A DNA stretch of 64,000 nt from Palsa-504 sp963753225 (GCA_963753225.1 CAVWBQ010000047.1:372001-436000), one strand, 5' to 3'; shown: positions 1 to 9,153, counted from the stretch's first letter. Numbers and translations are program-made. Notes: generated by a model not told the origin, from the letters alone.

Positions 1-1260
1 CGTGCCGGGCGGTTCGATGTCCAGCGACGGGTCATAGGGCAGGCTCAGGCCGGACACGTCGTCGTGGATGCCGATCGTGAACCGGGGCCGCGGCCGCTCG
101 CGGGCGAGTTCCGCGAACACGCCGGCCACCATGCCCGGGGTGAGCTCCTTCGACGACAGGCCGTAGCGGCCGCCCGTCATCAGCGGCAGCACCGCGCGCT
201 CACCGCCGGTGTGCGCCTCGGCCAGCGTGGCGACCACATCCAGGAACAGCGGCTCGCCGTTCGAACCTGGCTCCTTGGTCCGGTCGAGGACGGCGATCCG
301 GCTGGCGCTCGCGGGCAGCGCGTCGAGCAGGGCGCGGGCCGGGAACGGCCGGTACAGCCGGACCTGCAGCATGCCCACCCGCTCGCCCTGGCCGCACAGG
401 TAGGCCACGGTCTCGCCGATCGTCTCGGCCGCCGAGCCCATCACGACGATCACCCGGTCGGCTTCGGGGTGACCGGTGTAGTCCACGACGTGATACTGGC
501 GGCCGGTACGGGCGGCGAGGCCGTTCATCGCTTCTTGCACCGCGTCGGGCACGGCGGCGTAGAAGGGGTTCACCGTTTCGCGTGCCTGGAAGTAGATGTC
601 CGGGTTCTGCGCGGTGCCCCGGATGAACGGCCGCTCCGGCGACAGCCCCCGGCCGCGGTGCGCGCGAATCAGCGCCTCGGGCACCAGCGCGCGCAGGTCG
701 TCGTCGGTCAGCATCTCGATCGTGTTCAGCTCGTGCGAGGTGCGGAACCCGTCGAAGAAGTGCACGAACGGCACCCGGGTCGCCAGCGTGGCGGCCTGCG
801 CCACCAGCGCGAGGTCGTGGGCTTCCTGGACCGACGCGGAGGCGAGCAGCGCGAACCCGGTCTGCCGTACCGCCATCACGTCCGAGTGATCACCGAAGAT
901 GGACAGCCCCTGCGCGGCCAGCGACCGGGCCGCCACGTGGATCACGGCCGCTGTCAGCTCCCCGGCGATCTTGTACATGTTGGGGATCATCAGCAGCAGG
1001 CCCTGTGACGCCGTGAACGTGGTGGCCAGCGCGCCGCTCTGCAGCGCACCGTGCAACGCGCCCGCGGCCCCGCCCTCGTGCTGCATCTCCACTACCGAAG
1101 GCACGCCGCCCCACAGGTTGGGCCGCTTGGCGCTGGACCACTCGTCCGCGAATTCGGCCATCGGCGACGACGGCGTGATCGGGTAGATGCAGCAGACCTC
1201 GTTGAGCCGGTAGGCGACCGACGCCGCGGCTTCGTTACCGTCGACCGTGGCGCGTGTCAT
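1..1260 (-). CDS. nifJ: Pyruvate:ferredoxin (flavodoxin) oxidoreductase, N-terminal part (cut by window edge)
   Basis: The reading frame stays open from an ATG at 1260 to base 1, giving the first 420 codons of a protein that normally has about 1170. The start reads MTRATVDGNEAAASVAYRLN and is followed by YPITPSSPMAE and TTFTASQGLLLM, which are hallmark motifs of the pyruvate-binding domain I of PFOR. Near the window edge FTIGIHDDVSGLSLP matches the RFTVGI.DDVT segment of the same family. The enzyme interconverts pyruvate plus CoA with acetyl-CoA, CO2 and reduced ferredoxin in the cytoplasm. The ATG overlaps the stop of the upstream flavoprotein gene by 4 bases (ATGA), so the two are translationally coupled and probably partners. 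An oxygen-sensitive PFOR fits a hypoxia-responsive locus. The thiamine-diphosphate domain lies outside the window. Confidence 0.9.
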   Translation of the reverse strand, partial: MTRATVDGNEAAASVAYRLNEVCCIYPITPSSPMAEFADEWSSAKRPNLWGGVPSVVEMQHEGGAAGALHGALQSGALATTFTASQGLLLMIPNMYKIAGELTAAVIHVAARSLAAQGLSIFGDHSDVMAVRQTGFALLASASVQEAHDLALVAQAATLATRVPFVHFFDGFRTSHELNTIEMLTDDDLRALVPEALIRAHRGRGLSPERPFIRGTAQNPDIYFQARETVNPFYAAVPDAVQEAMNGLAARTGRQYHVVDYTGHPEADRVIVVMGSAAETIGETVAYLCGQGERVGMLQVRLYRPFPARALLDALPASASRIAVLDRTKEPGSNGEPLFLDVVATLAEAHTGGERAVLPLMTGGRYGLSSKELTPGMVAGVFAELARERPRPRFTIGIHDDVSGLSLPYDPSLDIEPPGT

Positions 1261-2897
1261 TCGTCCTCCGGGATCATCTCGATCGAGTGCACCGGGCACT
1301 GCTCGTAACACGCGCCGCAGCCGGTGCACTTGCCATAGTTGAACTCGTAGCGGTGGCCAGGCCCGAGCTTGATCACCGCGTCCTCGGGGCACGCGCCCAG
1401 GCAGCCGTCGCATTCGCAGCAGTTGCCGCACGACAGGCAGCGGCGTGCCTCGTACGTCGCCTCGCTCTCGGACAGGCCGCCGAGCACCTCGGTGAAGCTA
1501 GCGGTCCGCTCCTCCGGCGGTGTCTCGGGCTGCTGCCGGCGGGCGGCGTCGCCGAAGTACCACAAGTTCAGGTCGCCGAACGGGACCTCTCTGTGCTTGG
1601 CTGTATTCGCCGGCGCGGTTCCGCGCAGCCAGGCGTCGATGTTCTTGGCCGCCTTCTTGCCGTGCCCCACGCCGACCGTCACGGTGCGCTCGGCAGGCAC
1701 CATGTCGCCGCCGGCGAACACGCCGGCGCATCCGGTCATCATGGTCGTCGACACCTGCACGGTGCCGTCCCTGCTGATTTCCACTCCGGGTACCTGGTGC
1801 AGGAACGCGGTGTCGCTCTCCTGGCCGAGCGCGAGGATCACGGTGTCCGCGGCCAGCGTCTCGAACCGCCCGGTCGGCTGCGGGAAGCCGTGCTCGTCAA
1901 GCTCCATCGCCTCGATCGTCAGCTCGGGGCCGTCGAACGCGGTGATGGTGCGCAGCCAGTTGATCCGCACCCCCTCCCGCTCGGCCTCTTCCGCCTCATC
2001 TTCATGAGCGGGCATCTGCGCGCGGGTGCGCCGGTAGACGATGAGCGCGTCGTTGGCGCCCAGGCGGCGGGCCACCCGGGCGGCGTCCATCGCGGTGTTG
2101 CCGCCGCCGTAGACGGCGACGCGCCGCCCGATCACCGGCTGCTCACCCGAGGCGACGCTGCGCAGGAACGACACCGCGTCCAGGATCGGTCCCGCGTCCT
2201 TGGCCGGGATGTCGACCCGCTTGGACAGGTGCGCGCCCACGGCCACGAAGGCCGCGTCGAAGCGGCCCTCGCGCCGCTCCGCGTCCAGGTCCTCCACCTT
2301 GTGGCCGAGGGTGATCCGCACGCCCATCCTGGCGATCCGGTCAAGCTCGCCGTCCAGGACGTCGCGTGGCATCCGGTAGGACGGGATGCCGTAGCGCATC
2401 ATCCCGCCGGGTTGGTCGCCCGCATCCCTGATCTCGACCTCGTGGCCGAGCCGCGCCAGGTGGTAGGCGGCCGAAAGCCCGCTCGGCCCGGCGCCGATGA
2501 CCAGCACCCGCCGGCCGGTGCGGACCGGGGGCGGGTCGAACGACCACTCGCGCTCGAGCGCGAGATCGCCGAGGAACCGCTCGACCGAGTGAATAGAGAC
2601 GGCGCTGTCGAGGCTGGCCCGGTTGCAGACGCTCTCGCACGGGTGGTAGCAGACCCGGCCGTGGATCGCGGGCATCGGGTTGTCGATGGTCAGCTGCCGC
2701 CACGCGCCTTCATGGTCGCCCGTCTCGGCGTGCGCCAGCCACGCCTGGATGTTCTCCCCGGCCGGGCAGCCGGCGTTGCACGGCGGAAGCAAGTCGACGT
2801 AGACGGGGCGCTCCTGGCGGACCGGGCCGGCGCGGGACCGCCCGTGCAGCAGGTCCGGCAACGGCGTAACGTCGCGTCGCTCTGGTCGCAAGGCCAT
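1257..2897 (-). CDS. GltD-like FAD/NAD(P)H oxidoreductase with C-terminal 2x[4Fe-4S] ferredoxin domain
   Basis: A 546-residue protein from ATG 2897; an in-frame GTG lies at 2906. Domains in order: an N-terminal Cys-rich Fe-S domain as in glutamate synthase small subunit and dihydropyrimidine dehydrogenase (PPCNAGCPAG, then CYHPCESVCNRA); an FAD-binding Rossmann fold (VLVIGAGPSGLSAAYHLA); an NADPH-binding fold (VAVYGGGNTAMDAARVA); and a C-terminal bacterial-type ferredoxin with two Cys clusters (CLSCGNCCEC...CLGACP and CTGCGACYEQCP). It probably moves electrons between NAD(P)H and the ferredoxin used by the PFOR encoded immediately downstream, with which it overlaps by 4 bases. A genuine glutamate synthase role is unlikely because no large subunit is nearby. 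A perfect DosR-like box lies at 2935-2948, about 40 bases upstream, inside the 3' end of the kinase gene. Confidence 0.88.
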   Translation of the reverse strand: MALRPERRDVTPLPDLLHGRSRAGPVRQERPVYVDLLPPCNAGCPAGENIQAWLAHAETGDHEGAWRQLTIDNPMPAIHGRVCYHPCESVCNRASLDSAVSIHSVERFLGDLALEREWSFDPPPVRTGRRVLVIGAGPSGLSAAYHLARLGHEVEIRDAGDQPGGMMRYGIPSYRMPRDVLDGELDRIARMGVRITLGHKVEDLDAERREGRFDAAFVAVGAHLSKRVDIPAKDAGPILDAVSFLRSVASGEQPVIGRRVAVYGGGNTAMDAARVARRLGANDALIVYRRTRAQMPAHEDEAEEAEREGVRINWLRTITAFDGPELTIEAMELDEHGFPQPTGRFETLAADTVILALGQESDTAFLHQVPGVEISRDGTVQVSTTMMTGCAGVFAGGDMVPAERTVTVGVGHGKKAAKNIDAWLRGTAPANTAKHREVPFGDLNLWYFGDAARRQQPETPPEERTASFTEVLGGLSESEATYEARRCLSCGNCCECDGCLGACPEDAVIKLGPGHRYEFNYGKCTGCGACYEQCPVHSIEMIPEDE

Positions 2898-2918
2898 AGG
2901 GGCCACGCTACGCCCACG

Positions 2919-4748
2919 TCACCGCGCAGCATCAGGGACCTTCGGCCCTGGCTTGTGCGAGCGGGCGGTCCAGGCCAGGTGGGTACCGCCTTTTGCGGGA
3001 GTAGTCAGCTGGAACGCACCGCCGTTACGTTCGGCGCGGCGGCGCATGCTGGACAGGCCGCTGGAGCGGGCGGGCGTGCCGAGGCCGCGGCCGTTGTCGG
3101 TGATGTCGAGGGCGATCAGCCCGTCCTGGAGCACCAGGGAGATGGTGACGGCGGTGGCGTGGGCGTGGCGTGCGCAGTTGGACAGGGCCTCGCGGATGAC
3201 GGCGAGAATGTCATGAGCCAGCACCTCGTCCGGGCCGGGGTCGAGCGGGCCGGCGAAGCGGATGCCGGCGGTGAAGCCGAGCTGCGCGGTGTGCTCGTCG
3301 ATGATCTCCATGACCCGGGCGGGTAGGGCGGCCGGGGCCTGGCGGGCCTGGTGGAGCCCGAAGATGCTGGTACGGATCTTCCTGATGACCTCGTCCACGG
3401 TGTCAACGTAGCCGTTGACCTGTTCCGCGGCGGCCGGGTCGCAGCGGCCGGCGTGGCCCTGCATCCTCATGCCGAGGGCGAACAGGTCCTGGATGACGTG
3501 GTCGTGCAGGTCGCTCGCGATCCGGTCGTGGTCTTCGGCCTGAGCCAGGGTGATCTGGTCGGCGCGGGCCCTGGCGACTTCCATCGTCACCGCGGCGTGG
3601 CCGGCGAAGGCGGCGGCCATGCCCAGGTCTGCCTCGCTGAATCCCGGGCGTACCGCCAGCCGGCCCAGCAGCAGCGCGCCGCGGACCTGCTCGCCGGCCG
3701 CCAGCGGCACGACGATCAGCGGGCCGCTACCGGCGCTCGGCGCAGCGGCGGCCGCCTGGCGGCCCTCTCCGTTTGCCAGACTGGGGGTTACCAGGCTGGG
3801 CTTGCCGGTGAGGATCGCCTGCCCCGCCAGTGAGTCCGCCAGCGCCTCTATCTGGTTCATCATCGCGGCGGCGAGCTCGCCGGTGACGCCGGCCACAATG
3901 ACCTGGTCGGTGCCGTGAGGCACGGTCAGCGTGGCGAAGTCCGCGTCCGCGGCGGCCGCGGCGAGCTGGGTGATCAGCGCATGTGGCTGCACCGCCGCAC
4001 CGGACAGCAGCAGGGGTGTCAGCTCGGCGGAGGCGTCCAGCCAGCGGCGGTGCTGCTCGGATTCTGCGAACCGCCGCGCGTTGGCGATCGCCGCGCCGGC
4101 CGCCGCGGCCAGCGCGATCACCAGCTGTTCATCTTCCGCGGTGAAGTCCCCGCCCCCGGACCGCTCGGTGAGGTACAGGTTGCCGAAGACCTCCTCCCCG
4201 ATGCGGACAGGGACACCGAGGAAGCTGGTCATCGGCGGATGCCCCGGCGGGAACCCCGCCGACGCCGGGTGACCGGACAGGTCAGCGAGCCGCAGCGGGG
4301 CCGGCTTCCTGATCAGCAGCCCGAGTATCCCCCGGCCTCTGGGCAGCTCACCGATCGTTCCGACCAGCTCCTCGTCCAGCCCTGCGTGCACGAACTGTTC
4401 CAGCTCCCCGTCACGGCCCAGCACGCCGAGCGCCGCGTACCGGGCACCGACAAGGTCCCGGGCCGCCCCCACGATCTGCCGCAGCACCACCGGCAAGCTC
4501 AGCTCGCCGGCAATCAGGGCATTGGCGCGCAACAGCCCGCGTAGCCGCCCCTGGGTGGCCAGCACGTCATCGGCGCGGTCTACCAGCTGCAGCAGCAGCT
4601 GATCCAGTTCCAGCCGCGGTATGTCAGGAAAGCCCAATCCGCTCACCGCGTCGGCGGCGAGGGCGCCACCCGGTGTGTCGGCAGCCGGAGGTGAACGCGG
4701 TGCGCCTGTCCGGACGGGACCCGCGGGGATATCGATTCGAGTGCTCAT
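2919..4748 (-). CDS. DevS/DosT-like GAF-GAF sensor histidine kinase
   Basis: A 609-residue cytoplasmic kinase from ATG 4748, preceded by GGAGAGG. The first GAF domain (about residues 75-230) closely follows mycobacterial DevS/DosT in the segments I recall, including GARYAALGVLGRDGELEQFV, HPASAGFPPGHPPM, and FLGVPVRIGEEVFGNLYLTE. His170 of the HPPM motif is the likely equivalent of the haem-ligating His of DevS/DosT (inference from motif position). A second GAF (about 240-395) precedes a HisKA_3 dimerisation domain with phospho-acceptor His415 (ASDLHDHVIQ) and a HATPase_c domain with an N-box (REALSNCARHAHA) and G-box (DNGRGLG). It should sense O2, NO or redox and phosphorylate a LuxR-type regulator. 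No such regulator lies in the window, so its partner must be encoded elsewhere. The last codons contain the DosR-like box for the downstream genes. Confidence 0.9.
   Translation of the reverse strand: MSTRIDIPAGPVRTGAPRSPPAADTPGGALAADAVSGLGFPDIPRLELDQLLLQLVDRADDVLATQGRLRGLLRANALIAGELSLPVVLRQIVGAARDLVGARYAALGVLGRDGELEQFVHAGLDEELVGTIGELPRGRGILGLLIRKPAPLRLADLSGHPASAGFPPGHPPMTSFLGVPVRIGEEVFGNLYLTERSGGGDFTAEDEQLVIALAAAAGAAIANARRFAESEQHRRWLDASAELTPLLLSGAAVQPHALITQLAAAAADADFATLTVPHGTDQVIVAGVTGELAAAMMNQIEALADSLAGQAILTGKPSLVTPSLANGEGRQAAAAAPSAGSGPLIVVPLAAGEQVRGALLLGRLAVRPGFSEADLGMAAAFAGHAAVTMEVARARADQITLAQAEDHDRIASDLHDHVIQDLFALGMRMQGHAGRCDPAAAEQVNGYVDTVDEVIRKIRTSIFGLHQARQAPAALPARVMEIIDEHTAQLGFTAGIRFAGPLDPGPDEVLAHDILAVIREALSNCARHAHATAVTISLVLQDGLIALDITDNGRGLGTPARSSGLSSMRRRAERNGGAFQLTTPAKGGTHLAWTARSHKPGPKVPDAAR
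2935..2948. promoter_or_regulatory. DosR-like box (best-consensus copy)
   Basis: GGGACCTTCGGCCC lies about 40 bases upstream of the PFOR-partner flavoprotein gene. It is embedded in the last codons of the DevS-like kinase gene, so coding and regulatory functions would overlap. An identical site in reverse complement occurs at 49749-49762. Confidence 0.6.
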
Positions 4749-4921
4749 AGCCTCTCCGCGGTCGTCTAGACGAGCGGCAGAAGAGGCAGGGACCGGGCCG
4801 GTCAGGCCGCAGTCCCAGTTAACGGCATTAGTGAGCCCGGCACAAGCTCACGGGCCGCCGGGTTCGCCGTCAGCGGCCTGACGTGCCCGCCCGGCATCAG
4901 CTCACGCCTGCCCCGGGGTCG
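4749..4921. other. Intergenic gap upstream of the DevS-like kinase
   Basis: A 173-base gap between the kinase start and the stop of the next minus-strand gene. GGGACCGGGCCGGT at 4799-4812 is a weak relative of the shared box, about 50 bases upstream of the kinase ATG. A short inverted repeat (GTGAGC...GCTCAC) lies near 4832-4850. No ORF of interest was seen. Confidence 0.35.
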
Positions 4922-7546
4922 TCAGCGCAGCCTGCGAAGAAAGGGATCCTGCGGCAGGCAGGGCGCCACCTTGATCCGCGCGTCCATCGCGAACACTCCG
5001 TGCGGCCTGGCGATGACCGGGCTGAGGTCGAGCTCGGTGACCTCAGGCAGGTCATCGGCGAGCCGGGAGACCCGCAGCAGCAGCTCGCGCAGCGTCTCCA
5101 GGTCGGTGGCCGGCGTCCCGCGCTGCCCGAGCAGCCGCGGCGCGGCGCGGACCGAGCGGATCAGCGCATCCGCGTCGGTGTCGGTCAGCGGCGTGAGCCG
5201 GGCCGAGTGGTCGCCGGGGCCGAACACCACCAGCGGGCCGAACACCCGGTCATCGGTCACCCCGATCCGCATCTCGGTGCCGCCGCTGACCATCGGCTGC
5301 ACCAGGACCCTGCCGAGCCGGCGGCCGAACCGGTCGGCCAGCCTGCGGTAAGCGGCGCGGACCTCGGTCGCGGTGTGCAGATCAAGTTCCGTCGCGCCGG
5401 CGCCGGTCTCCGGCGCGAGCCCTGGCCCCTCCGCCTTGAGCACTACCGGGCCGGACACCGCCTCGGCGGCCTTGACCGCCTCGTCTTCGCTGGCGGCCGG
5501 CTCGGCGTCGACCAGCCATATTCCGTGGCAGTGCAGCAGGTCGGCGGTCGTGTCGGGCGGCAGCCAGCCACCGCCGGGCTCGCGGTGCAGGAACCCGGTG
5601 ACCAGCGCGCGGGCGTCCGCGGCCCGGACATCGGGGAAGCTGGGCACCTGGCCGTGCGGCTCGGTGCGCCAGGCCCCGTACCTGGCCGCGTGGGCTAGCG
5701 CGGCGGCCGCAGCTTCTGGAACGTCGTAGACCGGAATCTGGCCATCGACGGCCGGCCGCGGCATCAGCCGGACGGTTTCCGCCTGATCGAGCGCGACGGC
5801 GGCGAGCGGGACGCCGATGTCGGCGTCCTGGATCGCCGTCATCAGGTCGCCGGTAGCGCCGGTCGGCAGGACCAGGACGATCATCGCGTCCACCCCGTCG
5901 TCGGCGGCGAGCAGCTCCAGGCACCGGCGGAAGTCACTGGCGGAGACGGCGGCCGTGGTGTCCACCGGCCCGGTGACCGTGCCGCCCGGCAGCAGCGTGC
6001 GCAGCCGCCGCCTGGTCAGCCCGCGCGGCCGGTGCACGATCAGGCCGAGGTCCGCGCACGCGTCGGCGGCCAGCACCCCGGCGCCACCCGCGTTGGACAC
6101 GATCGCGACGGTGCGCCCGACCGGGACGGGCTGGGTGGCCAGCAGCGCGGCGGTCTCGATCAGCTCGCCGAAGCTGCCCGCGGCGATGACCCCGGCCTGC
6201 TCGAACAGCGCCTGGTCAGTGGCGGAGCCCTCCTGCCCGCTACTGGCGGCGCGCACGGTGAGCACGGGCATCTTGGCGCCGACACGGCGCGCCGTCCTGG
6301 CGAACTTGCGCGGATTGCCGAACGACTCGAGGTAGAGCACGGCCAGCCTGGTCACGTCGTCGTGTTCCCACCACATCAGCATGTCGTTGCCGGACACGTC
6401 GAGCTTGCTGCCCACCGAGACGAACGAGGAGATCCCCACGCCGAGCCGGGACAGCTGGCCGGCCAGGGCGACGCCGACCCAACCGGACTGCGACATGAGC
6501 CCGGCCACGCCTGGCCGCGGCCGGCTGGCGGCGAACGTGGCGTCCAGGCCGAGGCCGGGCACGGCCACGCCGAAGCAGTCGGGACCCACCAGCCGCATGC
6601 CGTGCCGGCGGCATACCGCGAGCAGGTCGGCGCAGGCGGCCGCGTCCAGGCCGGACGTGATCACCACGAGCGACCGCACGCCGCGCTGGCCGCACTGCTC
6701 AGCCACGCCGAGCACGGCCGAGGCCGGCACGGCGATGACCGCAAGGTCGGCGGCCTCGGGCAGGTCGAGCACCGAGGCCAGGCACCGGTCGCCGTCGATC
6801 TGCCGGGCCCGCGGGTTCACCGTGTACAGGCGACCGGCATATCCGCCGCCCCGGATGTTCTCCAGGATCACCCGGCCGATCGCCTCGCGGCGGCGGCTGG
6901 CGCCGATCACCACGACCGACTCGGGTGCGAAGATGTGCCGGAGGCTGGCCACGTCCGCGCTGCTCTCCCGTTCGGCCACGGCGCTGAGATAGGTGTCCAG
7001 CGCCGTGCCGTCCTCGTCGCGGGGTAGCGGGAACGTCAGCTCGTAGACCTCGCCGCCGAAGTGCCGCTGAACCGGCAGGCCGGCGTCGGCGAACACCGTC
7101 AGCATGGCCGTGTTCTCAGTCAGCGTCTGGGCCGTGAACGTGGTGATCTGGCTGCTCCGGGCCAGAGAGACCAGGTGCTCGAGCAGTAGGGTCGCGATGC
7201 CCTTGTGGTGCATGTTGTCGGCTACCGCGAAAGCGACCTCGGCCTGCCCGGGATACCCGATGAGCTCGGCGTAGCTGGCCACGCCGACCAGTTCGCCGTC
7301 GTGCAGCGCGAGCAGCGCCGCGTTGCCCGGCCTATCCGGGTCGGGCTCCCGGCAGATCCGCCGGGCCTCGGTCTTGGCCGACCGTCGGCTGTGGCTGAAG
7401 AAGCGCAGGTAGATGTTGTTCGGCGCCATCGCCTCGTGCATCGCCTGGACCGCGTCGAAGTCGGCAGGGACGACCCGCCTGATCTCGACCGTCGTGCCGT
7501 CGGCCAGGAGCGCGTACACCCGGCCGGTGTCCTGCGCCGTGCTCAT
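4922..7546 (-). CDS. GNAT acetyltransferase fused to ADP-forming acyl-CoA synthetase-like protein (Pat type)
   Basis: An 874-residue protein with an N-terminal GNAT domain (about residues 15-175), a CoA-binding Rossmann domain (about 205-300, SVVVIGAS), succinyl-CoA-synthetase-like domains (about 315-640) and a C-terminal ATP-grasp domain (about 655-870). The layout is that of protein lysine acetyltransferases related to PatZ, with the GNAT at the N terminus. Where active ADP-forming synthetases have a phospho-His in an SSHT motif, this protein reads SSGQEGSA (about residues 435-441). It also has GPDCFG in place of GPNCMG. It therefore probably acts as a protein acetyltransferase regulated by ligand binding rather than as a synthetase. 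Two paralogues lie at 43.9-49.2 kb. The start is ATG 7546, preceded by TTAAGGAGAT. No strong DosR-like box was seen upstream. Confidence 0.85.
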   Translation of the reverse strand: MSTAQDTGRVYALLADGTTVEIRRVVPADFDAVQAMHEAMAPNNIYLRFFSHSRRSAKTEARRICREPDPDRPGNAALLALHDGELVGVASYAELIGYPGQAEVAFAVADNMHHKGIATLLLEHLVSLARSSQITTFTAQTLTENTAMLTVFADAGLPVQRHFGGEVYELTFPLPRDEDGTALDTYLSAVAERESSADVASLRHIFAPESVVVIGASRRREAIGRVILENIRGGGYAGRLYTVNPRARQIDGDRCLASVLDLPEAADLAVIAVPASAVLGVAEQCGQRGVRSLVVITSGLDAAACADLLAVCRRHGMRLVGPDCFGVAVPGLGLDATFAASRPRPGVAGLMSQSGWVGVALAGQLSRLGVGISSFVSVGSKLDVSGNDMLMWWEHDDVTRLAVLYLESFGNPRKFARTARRVGAKMPVLTVRAASSGQEGSATDQALFEQAGVIAAGSFGELIETAALLATQPVPVGRTVAIVSNAGGAGVLAADACADLGLIVHRPRGLTRRRLRTLLPGGTVTGPVDTTAAVSASDFRRCLELLAADDGVDAMIVLVLPTGATGDLMTAIQDADIGVPLAAVALDQAETVRLMPRPAVDGQIPVYDVPEAAAAALAHAARYGAWRTEPHGQVPSFPDVRAADARALVTGFLHREPGGGWLPPDTTADLLHCHGIWLVDAEPAASEDEAVKAAEAVSGPVVLKAEGPGLAPETGAGATELDLHTATEVRAAYRRLADRFGRRLGRVLVQPMVSGGTEMRIGVTDDRVFGPLVVFGPGDHSARLTPLTDTDADALIRSVRAAPRLLGQRGTPATDLETLRELLLRVSRLADDLPEVTELDLSPVIARPHGVFAMDARIKVAPCLPQDPFLRRLR

Positions 7547-7631
7547 CGGTATCTCCTTAACTGAAAACCGCGCCGGTGATCTCGGCCCAGCTCGGGGAGT
7601 CCCACGGTCATGGCTTAGAACACCTGCTTGC

Positions 7632-8294
7632 TCAGAAAACGGGGCCCGCGACGACCGGGTAGACGTCCGGATAGCTGAGGCGGTCGCGGACCGCCACCAC
7701 GCCGGGGACGTGCCGGGCCTTGCGGATCAGGGCATGCCCGAGCGCGACGGTCTCCGGGGTTCCTTCCATGGTGACCACGCCGGACTCGACGGTCACCCTG
7801 AACTGGCGCGGGTCGATGAGGAACTCGTGCATGAGGATGGAGTCGGCGATGTCCTTGTGGATGTCCTCGTCCGATCGGTCGAAGACGGCGAGCACGTCGG
7901 CCCGGCTGATAATCCCGACGAGCTGCCCGCCGGAGTTGACCACCGGGAGCCGCTTGACCCGCAGGAAGTGCATCATCCGGGCGGCCTGCTCGATCGGGTC
8001 GTCCGGCGCGGCGGTCACCGGCGGGCGCGTCATCAGGTCGCCCGCGGTCAGGCCCTCGGCCTTGCGGACGTCCTTGTGGTGCACCAGCTCGGCGACCAGG
8101 CCGGGGTCGGCCAGCGCCTCCTTGGCCAGCAGGTCGGCCTCGGAGACGACGCCGAGCACCCTTCCCGTGTCGTCGACGACGGGCAGCGCGCTCACCCGGT
8201 ACCGGCGGAGGACGGCCGCCATCTCCTTGAAGGTGGTCTCGCGCCTGACCGCCACCACCTCGGTGGTCATCAGGTCCTTGACCGTGGCGTTCAT
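7632..8294 (-). CDS. CBS-pair plus BON domain protein (Hrp1-like), copy 1
   Basis: A 220-residue cytoplasmic protein. Two CBS motifs (about residues 8-60 and 88-145, with ISRADVL) form a nucleotide-binding Bateman module, and a BON domain (about 150-215) follows. CBS pairs bind adenine nucleotides or SAM. The mycobacterial relative Hrp1 (Rv2626c) is a classic DosR-regulon protein, although it lacks BON. I chose ATG 8294 (MNATVKDLMTTEV) because AAAGGG sits at proper spacing; an in-frame ATG at 8303 abuts that AAAGGG. It lies 14 bases after the stop of the paralogous gene, so the two form an operon. The ligand is not known. Confidence 0.87.
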   Translation of the reverse strand: MNATVKDLMTTEVVAVRRETTFKEMAAVLRRYRVSALPVVDDTGRVLGVVSEADLLAKEALADPGLVAELVHHKDVRKAEGLTAGDLMTRPPVTAAPDDPIEQAARMMHFLRVKRLPVVNSGGQLVGIISRADVLAVFDRSDEDIHKDIADSILMHEFLIDPRQFRVTVESGVVTMEGTPETVALGHALIRKARHVPGVVAVRDRLSYPDVYPVVAGPVF

Positions 8295-8308
8295 GGTTGT
8301 CATCCCTT

Positions 8309-8995
8309 TCAGTCCATCGGGAAGTTGGCGAGCACGTCGTACCGGTCGCCGGCACGCTCCGCGGGCGGGTAGTCGAGGCGGTCGCGGACCGCCACCACGC
8401 CCTGGACGTGCCGGACGCGCCACACGATCTCGTGGCCGGTCTCGCTGGTCTCCGGGCGGCCGGCTAGGGTCACTACGCCGTCGCTGACCGTTACCTGGAG
8501 GTTCTGCGGGTCCACCAGGAACTCACCGAGGAGCACGTCGTCGTGGATCTCCCGGCAGATGGCCTCGTCCGTCCGGTCGAAGACGGACAGCACGTCGGCC
8601 CGGCTGATGATGCCGACCAGGCGGCCGTTCGCGTCGGTGACCGGAAGCCGCTTGACCTTGCGGTCGTACATGAGCTTCGCCGCGTGCTCGACCGTGTCCT
8701 GCGGGCGCACCGCCACGACGACGGTTGTCATCAGGTCGCCCGCGGTGACCCCGCGCGCCTTGACCTGGTCCCGGTGGTGCAGGATACCGGAGATCACGCT
8801 GGGCTCGTCGTAGAGGGCTTCCTTAGTCAGCATGTCGGCCTCGGACACGACGCCGATTACCTTGCCGTCGTCATCGACCACGGGAAACGCGCTGACCCGG
8901 TGCTCGCGCAGGGCGACAGCCATTTCCCGGAACGTCGCGTCCTTCTTGACCCAGATCACGCGGGTCGTCATGACGTCCTTGACTTCGGTCTTCAT
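8309..8995 (-). CDS. CBS-pair plus BON domain protein (Hrp1-like), copy 2
   Basis: A 228-residue paralogue of the downstream gene with the same order: CBS1 (MTTRVIWVKKDATFREMA), CBS2 (MTTVVVAVRPQDTVEHAA), then BON (about residues 155-215). The ATG at 8995 is preceded by GAGGGAG. It is divergent from the PPOX gene at 9154, and a DosR-like box at 9088-9101 lies 93 bases upstream. The gene probably senses energy charge or nucleotides during dormancy. BON domains usually contact membranes or other proteins, and none is identifiable here. Confidence 0.88.
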   Translation of the reverse strand: MKTEVKDVMTTRVIWVKKDATFREMAVALREHRVSAFPVVDDDGKVIGVVSEADMLTKEALYDEPSVISGILHHRDQVKARGVTAGDLMTTVVVAVRPQDTVEHAAKLMYDRKVKRLPVTDANGRLVGIISRADVLSVFDRTDEAICREIHDDVLLGEFLVDPQNLQVTVSDGVVTLAGRPETSETGHEIVWRVRHVQGVVAVRDRLDYPPAERAGDRYDVLANFPMD

Positions 8996-9087
8996 CAGTG
9001 CTCACTCCCTCGGGGGCTGGCATCGCTTCCTCCGCCGGGCTCGTTTACTTCCACCACCAGCCTCGTCAGCCGGGCCGGCTGACGGCA

Positions 9088-9101
9088 GGGCCAAAGGTCC
9101 A
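9088..9101. promoter_or_regulatory. DosR-like box between divergent CBS and PPOX genes
   Basis: GGGCCAAAGGTCCA matches the reverse-complement consensus GGGCCGAAGGTCCC at 12 of 14 bases. It sits 93 bases from the minus-strand CBS start and 53 from the plus-strand PPOX start, and could serve both. Confidence 0.55.
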
Positions 9102-9153
9102 TCGCGTCCGGGTTGAAGGTCATCGCACCGGCCCAGGACGCTAAGGTTGAGCC

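Noticed and set aside
1257..2897. Glutamate synthase small subunit (gltD)
   Set aside because: It has an added C-terminal ferredoxin domain, no gltB neighbour, and is coupled to PFOR.
1254..3326. 690-codon plus-strand ORF
   Set aside because: It lies antisense to the flavoprotein and kinase genes, which have clear domains. Composition is that of a shadow frame.
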